Origin: an uncultured Clostridium sp.
GTDB lineage: Bacteria; Bacillota; Clostridia; TANB77; CAG-508
Length of the DNA stretch: 11,425 nt
Direction: 5' to 3'
Assembly (NCBI GenBank): GCA_958413095.1
Contig: CATYUF010000050.1
Span: 1 to 11,425 of the forward strand
Part shown: in pieces, positions 6,530 through 11,425 of the stretch
How positions within the stretch are numbered: position 1 is the first letter of the stretch
Layout of the letters: every line of letters begins with the position of its first letter
Program-made: the position numbers and the translations under genes
The notes under the pieces: model-generated
Told to the model about the DNA's origin: nothing
The model's database searches: none
Seen by the model: only the letters and a program-made list of their open reading frames with translations

Positions 6530-8107
6530 TTATTTTTTTCTTCTTCTTACTTGCCATACGATTATTCCTGATATGATTATAGCTATTGGAACTGCAAATA
6601 TAATTACTTTTACTATTATATCTTGTTGCTCAGTTGCTGTATATGTTACTGTTCCTGTGCTTTTTCTTGCTGTTATATCTTCTTCTCTATCTGACAATTT
6701 TGCAATTGAATTTAATGCCAAGTCTTTGTTGTTATATGCTAATTGTATTATTGGATATTGAGAATTTTGGCTTAATTGATAATCTGAAACAAAAAAGTTT
6801 TCACTATATATAATTAACTTAGATGTTTTTGCTCCTTCTCCTGTTTCTTCATTTCCTTCTGATATAGTTTTTTCTAATTCAGCACCTAATAATAATTGTC
6901 CTTTTTCCTCATTTGCTTGGGCTTCATTTGATTGGATACTAAAATCAGTTCTAAAATATGCACTTTCACTTGTTTTTAATATATCATTTTTTGTAACTTT
7001 TAATTCTGATAATTTTTCATCATTTACATTTACTTTAGTTGCATTTACAAAAATCACTCCATTTTCATATAAATCTTCTGTAATTTCTGAATATTGAGCT
7101 TCTGGTATTATAAAATCAGGAGCACCTGATAACATTTTTGAGTTATCTGTTTCTCTAATTACACCAACCGTAAATGGTTCTATACCATATAATGCTAAAA
7201 CTTTATTTACATTTGGCAAATCTTTAGATGTTGATAAGGCTGCATTTAACCATAGAATGTTTCCACCTTTATTTATATAATCTATAATTGAATTTGTTGC
7301 CACATCATCAAAATCTTTTTCAGGTGTTGTAATTACCAATGTATCACAATCCTCTGGAATTTTTCCTGTTGATAATACATTTAAAGTTTCTATTTCTGTT
7401 ATTTCATTTTGTAAATACATTTGTAAGAATCTCATATTTTGATTTAATGAGAATTGTCCATATCCTTCTAAGAAATATACTTTTGGTATATCATCAGCTG
7501 TTACTGTCATTATAGCACTTGTTAATTTTTCCTCTGCAATGCTTATTCTTTTTCCTGAGCTTGAATCATATGTTACTAAATCATTTGGTGTTAAAACTTT
7601 TGATTTTTCTCCACAAGCTACTATTATACCACTTGCATCTGTTGTTATTCCATATTTTTCTACTAAATCAGGTCTATCTGTTGCATTTACACTTTCTACA
7701 ATAATTTTTTCATTAGCTTTATTATATTGTCTAGCTAAATCTAAATCAATTGCTTCTTCTGTATATCCAACAAAATATATATGAACTTCTTTGCCTATCT
7801 CTTTAACTTTGTTCTTACTTTCGTCTGTTAATGTATATAGTTTTTCTTGGCTAAAATCTATTGGTGCTAAGTTTAATTTTTGCATTCCTATATTTAACCC
7901 TAAAAATATAGCTATTATTAATAGAACTAAAATTAATGTCTTTGTACCATTAATCAGCCATTTCTTCTTAATTATTTCAATAAATTTACTTGGCTTTTTT
8001 TCTTTCTTTGCCGTATTATCTGTTATTTTGCTTTTATCTTTTTTTATATTATTTTTAGGTTCTTTTCCTTTTAATTTAGCTTCTTTGCTTTTTTTATTCT
8101 CTTTCAA
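6530..8107 (-). CDS. GldG-like ABC transporter auxiliary protein
   Basis: Auxiliary subunit of a GldA/F/G-type ABC exporter (ABC_transp_aux family). The protein has a Lys-rich cytosolic N-terminal tail of about 50 residues, one membrane segment at about 57-75, a large extracytoplasmic alpha/beta domain, and a second membrane segment near the end followed by RRRKK. The family-typical stretch VYFLEGYGQ and the later ILWLNAAL..SKDLPNV region are visible. I choose a TTG start at 8105-8107: the perfect AAAGGAGG lies 7 nt before it, immediately after the permease stop. The first ATG in the frame (8171-8173) lies inside the permease gene, has no binding site and would add 22 odd residues. With the TTG start the protein has 525 residues. 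Last gene of the exporter operon. The transported substrate is unknown. Confidence 0.82.
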   Translation of the reverse strand: MKENKKSKEAKLKGKEPKNNIKKDKSKITDNTAKKEKKPSKFIEIIKKKWLINGTKTLILVLLIIAIFLGLNIGMQKLNLAPIDFSQEKLYTLTDESKNKVKEIGKEVHIYFVGYTEEAIDLDLARQYNKANEKIIVESVNATDRPDLVEKYGITTDASGIIVACGEKSKVLTPNDLVTYDSSSGKRISIAEEKLTSAIMTVTADDIPKVYFLEGYGQFSLNQNMRFLQMYLQNEITEIETLNVLSTGKIPEDCDTLVITTPEKDFDDVATNSIIDYINKGGNILWLNAALSTSKDLPNVNKVLALYGIEPFTVGVIRETDNSKMLSGAPDFIIPEAQYSEITEDLYENGVIFVNATKVNVNDEKLSELKVTKNDILKTSESAYFRTDFSIQSNEAQANEEKGQLLLGAELEKTISEGNEETGEGAKTSKLIIYSENFFVSDYQLSQNSQYPIIQLAYNNKDLALNSIAKLSDREEDITARKSTGTVTYTATEQQDIIVKVIIFAVPIAIIISGIIVWQVRRRKK

Positions 8108-8121
8108 AATTATGCCTCCTT

Positions 8122-8802
8122 TTACCTTACACTTTTTCTTCTTTGCATTACTATTATTGTTAATACTAAACACATAACTGTAAATGCTATAAATGTTACC
8201 ATATCTGCGATGTCTATTTGCCCTGAAGGAAATTTAGTAAATAAATTTATTAGTGAAAAATTTGAAAATGCACTACTAAAGTTTGGTAAAAACCATGTTA
8301 ATATAAAAAATCCTATTGTTATAACTCCTGCAACTATTTGATTTTCTGTTATACTTGAAGCTAATATTCCAAAAGATATATAGCTCATTGCTAATAATAA
8401 AAATCCAAATAAAGTTACTAATGCTGTTGTTATATGTGGTGTTCCAAAGAAACTTAATATTCCAAAATATAAAAATGTGCAAAGTTCAGTTATTAAAACA
8501 ATTAATGTTGCTGATATAAATTTACCTAAAACAACTTTTGTAATGCTAAGAGGTGATGTTAATAATAATTGTTCTGTTCCTGATTTTCTTTCTTCTGCAA
8601 TTGTTCTCATTGTTAATATTGGAGTAATAAATGTTAATATTGTTGCTCCAGAATAAAATATGTATTCAAAATTTGTGCTTTTATAGTAAAATACATCTGT
8701 ATAGAAAAATATACTAAACATTAATAAAAATAATCCTATAAAAACATATCCTACTGGTGAAAAGAAGTATGATTTAAATTCTTTTTTTATAACTGCCCAC
8801 AT
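8122..8802 (-). CDS. ABC-2 type permease, GldF-like
   Basis: Membrane subunit of the exporter, 226 residues with six hydrophobic segments (near 15-33, 50-66, 92-114, 125-148, 154-172 and 200-219). The cytosolic motif after segment two, RTIAEERKSGTEQLLLTSP (66-84), is the coupling-helix region characteristic of GldF-type ABC-2 permeases. The start overlaps the ATPase stop as TAATG, with GGAGG 9 nt upstream inside the ATPase coding sequence, so translation is coupled. Its own stop abuts the ribosome binding site of the GldG-like gene. ATPase, permease and auxiliary protein therefore form one tight operon. Confidence 0.88.
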   Translation of the reverse strand: MWAVIKKEFKSYFFSPVGYVFIGLFLLMFSIFFYTDVFYYKSTNFEYIFYSGATILTFITPILTMRTIAEERKSGTEQLLLTSPLSITKVVLGKFISATLIVLITELCTFLYFGILSFFGTPHITTALVTLFGFLLLAMSYISFGILASSITENQIVAGVITIGFFILTWFLPNFSSAFSNFSLINLFTKFPSGQIDIADMVTFIAFTVMCLVLTIIVMQRRKSVR

Positions 8803-9743
8803 TATTTATTTCCTCCTTCTATTAATTTCATAAATGCATCTTCTAATGTAGTATCTGCTTTTTTCATTTCAAAAATTGTAATATTTTCTTTAGCAAATTC
8901 TGAGAAGATTGTTTTTCTAATATCAATATGTTTTTCAGCTTCTATTAGATATTGTTTTGTTCCATCTTTGTTTTCTTCGACTAACTCAATCTTTTTTACA
9001 CCATTTATTTTATCTTTTATTTGCTCTACTTTATTTTCAGTATCTTCAACCATTACATAAATACAGTTATTGTTATTAACTTTGTTTTCTAAATTTTCAG
9101 GTGTATCTACTGCAACTATTTTCCCTTTGTTTATTATTATAACTTTGTTACAAATTTGACTTACTTCTGATAAAATATGTGAACTTAAAATAATTGTATG
9201 TGTTTTTCCTAATTCTTTTATTAAGTTTCTTATTTCAGTTATTTGTTTAGGGTCTAGTCCAACAGTTGGTTCATCTAATATTAATATTTTAGGCTCCCCT
9301 ACTAAAGCACCTGCCATACTAACTCTTTGTTTATATCCTCTTGAAAGATTTTTTATAAGTTTTTTCTCAACATCTTTCAAACCTGTTTGTTCTATTATTT
9401 TTTCAACTTTTTCTTTTCTTGATTTTTTCTCTACTTGTTTTATTTCTGCCATATATGTTACAAATTCTTTTACTGTTAAATCAGTATAAAGTGGTACTCC
9501 TTCTGGCATATATCCTATTTCTTTTTTTGCTTTTTTTGGTTTTTTTAATGTATCAAAACCATCAATTATTACTTCTCCTTCTGTTTGCTCAAGAAATCCT
9601 GTTAAAATATTCATTGTTGTACTTTTTCCTGCACCATTAGGTCCAAGTAATCCTACTATTTCGCCATCTTCAATGGTAAAACTAATATTTTCTACGGCTA
9701 CGGCTTTTCCATACCTTTTTGTAATATTTTTTACCTCTATCAC
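8802..9743 (-). CDS. ABC transporter ATP-binding protein, GldA-like
   Basis: ATPase of the exporter. Seen in the 313 residues: Walker A GPNGAGKST at 34-42, the signature LSRGYKQRV at 133-141 (the LSxGYxQR form typical of GldA-type ATPases), Walker B ILILDEP at 153-159, D-loop GLDP, and the switch His at 189. The Q-loop position has Glu (MPEG, 79-82), as is common in this subgroup. The last ~85 residues form the accessory domain seen in ABC-2 export ATPases. The start is GTG (9741-9743) with AAAGGAGG 8 nt upstream. First gene of the three-gene operon. ABC-2 systems of this class export polymers, drugs or lipids, or act in envelope assembly; nothing here identifies the substrate. Confidence 0.92.
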   Translation of the reverse strand: MIEVKNITKRYGKAVAVENISFTIEDGEIVGLLGPNGAGKSTTMNILTGFLEQTEGEVIIDGFDTLKKPKKAKKEIGYMPEGVPLYTDLTVKEFVTYMAEIKQVEKKSRKEKVEKIIEQTGLKDVEKKLIKNLSRGYKQRVSMAGALVGEPKILILDEPTVGLDPKQITEIRNLIKELGKTHTIILSSHILSEVSQICNKVIIINKGKIVAVDTPENLENKVNNNNCIYVMVEDTENKVEQIKDKINGVKKIELVEENKDGTKQYLIEAEKHIDIRKTIFSEFAKENITIFEMKKADTTLEDAFMKLIEGGNK

Positions 9744-9779
9744 AAAAAATTCCTCCTTTAAATTTTTAATATTATGCTC

Positions 9780-9808
9780 ATATTATCATTTTATAGATTT
9801 AATGTAAA
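9780..9808 (-). promoter_or_regulatory. Promoter of the ABC exporter operon
   Basis: On the minus strand: TTTACA (9803-9808), 17-nt spacer, TAATAT (9780-9785), about 36 nt before the GTG start at 9743. It lies in the 194-nt divergent gap shared with the GDT1-like gene. Confidence 0.5.
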
Positions 9809-9937
9809 GATTTTCACAAAAAATTCACATAAGCTTTACGGCTCTCTTACTTTAATGTTTTTGCAAATTTATCATATTAATTTTTATTACTCATATTTAT
9901 TATATATAATTGATTTTTATTTTGAGGTTGTGAATTT

Positions 9938-10546
9938 ATGGAATTTATATATACTTTTTGCTTAGCTTTTATTTTAATTTTTTTATCTGAGTTAGGTGAT
10001 AAAACACAATTGTTAGTTTTGTCTTTTTCTTCTAAAAGTAAAACGAAGAATATTTTACTTGGTGTTGCTTTAGGTACTTTTTTTAGTCATGGTCTTGCTA
10101 TTCTTTTTGGTAGTAGAGTTTCTGAATTAGCTAATCCTAAGGTTTCTTATTTTTTAAGTATTTTTACTTATGTTTCATTTATTTTATTTGGAATTTTTGG
10201 ATTTATTTTTAAGAAAAAAGATAATGATTTAAATGATGGTGATTTTAATTTATTGAAAAAAATTTCTAAGTTTAAATTAAATTATATTTTTATAATTGCT
10301 ATTAGCATTTTTATAGGGGAACTTGGTGATAAGACTTTTCTTTCTTCTTTAGGGCTTGGATTACAATATCCTGATTTTAAGCTTTCTTTGATTCTTGGTT
10401 GTATTTTTGGAATGGTTGCTAGTAATGCTTTTTCTATTATTTTTGGGAAGCTTTTAATGTGTAAGTTGAAGCCTGAAACTATTGAGTTTTTTTCTAATTT
10501 GACTTTTATTGTTTTTGGTGTTTTGGGATTGATTTTCTTGATCTAA
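9938..10546 (+). CDS. UPF0016/GDT1 family cation transporter
   Basis: A 202-residue membrane protein of the TMEM165/GDT1 (UPF0016) family, whose characterised members move Mn2+ or Ca2+ out of the cytosol in exchange for protons. Two copies of the signature ELGDKT, at 18-23 and 128-133, mark the internal duplication that forms the metal site. Six or so hydrophobic segments are arranged as two homologous halves joined by a charged linker (92-114, KKKDNDLNDGD). Both halves are intact and the length is typical. Start: ATG with GAGG 10 nt upstream. It is transcribed divergently from the exporter operon, possibly from a weak promoter with TATAAT at 9905-9910. I looked for the Mn-sensing yybP-ykoY riboswitch upstream and see none. 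Mn2+ as substrate is inferred from the family only. Confidence 0.9.
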   Translation: MEFIYTFCLAFILIFLSELGDKTQLLVLSFSSKSKTKNILLGVALGTFFSHGLAILFGSRVSELANPKVSYFLSIFTYVSFILFGIFGFIFKKKDNDLNDGDFNLLKKISKFKLNYIFIIAISIFIGELGDKTFLSSLGLGLQYPDFKLSLILGCIFGMVASNAFSIIFGKLLMCKLKPETIEFFSNLTFIVFGVLGLIFLI

Positions 10547-10550
10547 TAAA

Positions 10551-10750
10551 AACTAATTTTAATGCTTTTTTATAATTTATAGCTTCATATATTTCTCTTG
10601 ACTCTTTTCCTTCGATTTTAAAGCTATTGTCATTATATAAAATAGCATAAGTGAGTGTACTTCCTTCAATAGCATTTGAATGATATGTGTTTCTTGTTAT
10701 TAAATCTTTTATATATTTTTCATTCTTCAAAATAAACTTAAAATATTCAT
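10551..10750 (-). pseudogene. Fic-domain protein remnant (N-terminal inhibitory region only)
   Basis: On the minus strand an open stretch from 10730 encodes about 60 residues similar to the N-terminus of Fic/DOC proteins: RNTYHSNAIEGSTLT, then IEGKESREIYEAINYKKAL. SNAIEG fits the (S/T)xxxE(G/N) inhibitory-helix motif of Fic AMP-transferases. The catalytic HxFx(D/E)GNGR motif is absent: the similarity ends at about 10551, next to the GDT1-like stop. The natural start appears to be the ATG at 10748-10750 with GAGG 8 nt upstream, but that frame reads seven codons and stops; a one-base indel would join it to the Fic frame. So the gene is both frameshifted and cut off. A functional short peptide from the TTG at 10730 is unlikely because it lacks a binding site. 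Confidence 0.62.
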
Positions 10751-10773
10751 ATTAATTACCTCTATTTTATTAA

Positions 10774-10802
10774 AAAAGTCTTGGAAAATGTCCAAGTCTT
10801 TT
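10774..10802. terminator. Bidirectional terminator hairpin
   Basis: CTTGGA (10780-10785) pairs with TCCAAG (10791-10796) around a 5-nt loop, extended by AAAAG/CTTTT across a T-T mismatch. The plus strand continues TCTTTTCTTT, the minus strand ACTTTTTTAA. It would stop read-through from the GDT1-like gene and any minus-strand transcript entering from the right. Confidence 0.55.
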
Positions 10803-10935
10803 CTTTATTGTCCCTATTTAAGGTTGGACTTCCTACATTTTTGGGTCGAAGTAAGGAGAATTTGTGGTTCAAGTTTGCTTACTTTCTGTATGCTTTAGGC
10901 TTTTTTTATGTAGTTTAAATGCAGTTGAATAAATT
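10803..10935. other. Unassigned spacer, less AT-rich than its surroundings
   Basis: No gene is visible. The part 10820-10900 is clearly richer in G and C than the neighbouring DNA and can form a hairpin (GAAGTAAG 10848-10855 with CTTACTTtC 10878-10886), ending in GGC and seven Ts at 10899-10907. It could be a small RNA, a repeat copy or gene debris; I cannot decide. Confidence 0.3.
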
Positions 10936-10938
10936 TTA

Positions 10939-10966
10939 TTGAAAAATTTTTTTATGTTTGTATAAT
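10939..10966 (+). promoter_or_regulatory. Promoter of the small Cys-rich protein gene
   Basis: TTGAAA (10939-10944), 16-nt spacer, perfect TATAAT (10961-10966), about 35 nt before the ATG at 11002. This is the best consensus promoter in the window, suggesting solid expression of the 63-residue protein. Confidence 0.65.
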
Positions 10967-11001
10967 GGTCTTAAATAAAAGCTATAAGAGGTGGAGAATT
11001 T

Positions 11002-11193
11002 ATGAAAATTATATGCTTAAAATGTAATGATATAATTGAAACTTTAAGTGTTCACGATTATAAAAAATGTAAATGTGGAGCATGTTCAATTGATGGTGGA
11101 AATGAATATACAAGAATTAGTGGAGATTTTAAGTACATTCATTGGGTATATGATGATGGACATGAAGAAGAAATACTTACTAAAAATAATTAA
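11002..11193 (+). CDS. Small Cys-rich zinc-ribbon-like protein (DUF7695-like)
   Basis: A 63-residue soluble protein with C5-x2-C8 and C23-x-C25-x2-C28, an arrangement expected to bind one zinc ion, followed by SIDGGNEYTRISGD and an acidic tail. The order CxxC, HD, CKCGxC, DGGxxYxR resembles small proteins I recall as DUF7695, often seen near phage or accessory genes; function unknown and the family name is from memory. The start is secure: GGTGGAG 5 nt upstream of the ATG and a consensus promoter. It stands alone, with terminator-like structures downstream. Codon use does not differ visibly from its neighbours. Confidence 0.75.
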   Translation: MKIICLKCNDIIETLSVHDYKKCKCGACSIDGGNEYTRISGDFKYIHWVYDDGHEEEILTKNN

Positions 11194-11226
11194 TTGTAGA
11201 TATTGAAAAATATGTCATAAGCTTAT

Positions 11227-11253
11227 TTACAATTTTATAAAATTTGTAATTTT
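11227..11253 (+). terminator. AT-rich hairpin with short U-tract after the small gene
   Basis: TTACAA (11227-11232) pairs with TTGTAA (11244-11249), extended by T/A pairs with one bulged T, and is followed by TTTT (11250-11253). It is 33 nt after the stop. Stability is low because nearly all pairs are A-T. Confidence 0.4.
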
Positions 11254-11280
11254 GAATTTATTAATTTCTTCTTAGAATTT

Positions 11281-11346
11281 GGCCGGACTTTTTTGAATTT
11301 TGGCCAATCTTCGGCCGGAAATCGGCCGGATTCTTTTGAATTTAGG
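11281..11346 (+). repeat. GC-rich GGCCGG repeat cluster with terminator-like hairpin
   Basis: GGCCGG occurs at 11281-11286, 11313-11318 and 11324-11329, with a plain GGCC at 11302-11305 and a degenerate AGGC at 11344-11347. GAATTT-type spacers (TTTTGAATTT) recur between them. Within it, AATC (11306-11309), then CGGCCG (11312-11317), pairs with CGGCCG (11323-11328) and GATT (11329-11332) around a GAAAT loop with a two-base bulge, and is followed by CTTTTG. This is a plausible intrinsic terminator. The GC content is far above everything around it. Confidence 0.5.
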
Positions 11347-11425
11347 CTAAATCATTTTTTTTAATTAGAAAGTTTTAAATATTTAATTATCTTTATTTAA
11401 AACCCATATAGAATTTGTACGACTT

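Noticed and set aside
6389..6571. 60-codon plus-strand ORF after the gldG-like gene
   Set aside because: It overlaps the end of the gldG-like gene and the paired repeats, lacks a binding site and has no domain.
9744..9937. yybP-ykoY manganese riboswitch before the GDT1-like gene
   Set aside because: Expected for some members of this family, but no conserved yybP-ykoY core or long paired leader is visible in the gap.
9774..9965. 63-codon plus-strand ORF before the GDT1-like gene
   Set aside because: It covers the exporter promoter and overlaps the GDT1-like start in another frame, with no binding site or recognisable domain.

Overview
The window is very AT-rich chromosomal DNA from a low-GC Gram-positive bacterium, most likely a gut-type member of the Clostridia. 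Support comes from strong GGAGG-type ribosome binding sites, sigma-A-like promoters, TGG (not TGA) used for Trp, and a set of typically firmicute genes (YkvI, CvpA, DUF5711-like, GldA/F/G-type ABC exporter). I cannot name the species.

Layout: (1) 1-529, a gene-free stretch dominated by one nearly full-length palindrome (about 154-431) that folds into a very long hairpin with a 45-bp stem and a non-palindromic internal loop. It is either a structured RNA or a foldback mobile element. (2) 530-3037, an 835-residue adenosine-deaminase-family protein with an unrecognised N-terminal region and a C-terminal Rossmann-like, SLOG-like domain. It has its own promoter between the palindrome and the start codon. 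(3) 3038-3414, a convergent intergenic region with a strong 21-bp terminator-like hairpin and what looks like a decayed copy of the 3' end of the gldG-like gene found 3.4 kb away. (4) 3415-9743, a block of minus-strand genes in three transcription units: the ABC exporter ATPase, permease and auxiliary protein (coupled by TAATG and by a ribosome binding site right after a stop); a YkvI transporter-like protein; and a DUF5711-like plus CvpA pair. (5) 9938-10546, a plus-strand UPF0016/GDT1 cation transporter. (6) 10547-11425, a remnant of a Fic-domain gene, a bidirectional hairpin, an anonymous spacer, a 63-residue Cys-rich protein with a clear promoter, and two terminator-like structures, one in an unusually GC-rich GGCCGG repeat cluster.

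The most interesting part is the left end. A predicted nucleotide deaminase carrying a nucleotide-sensor-like domain sits immediately downstream of a large structured element in the same orientation. Known immune effectors that deaminate ATP (RdrB of RADAR, and the CARF-deaminase Cad1 of type III CRISPR) combine a deaminase with a separate sensing component, so a stand-alone deaminase-sensor system here is a reasonable but unproven hypothesis. Opposing it are the absence of any other defence gene in the window and evidence that the palindrome could be a MITE-like insertion with an imperfect target-site duplication. The remaining genes look like ordinary envelope and transport functions.
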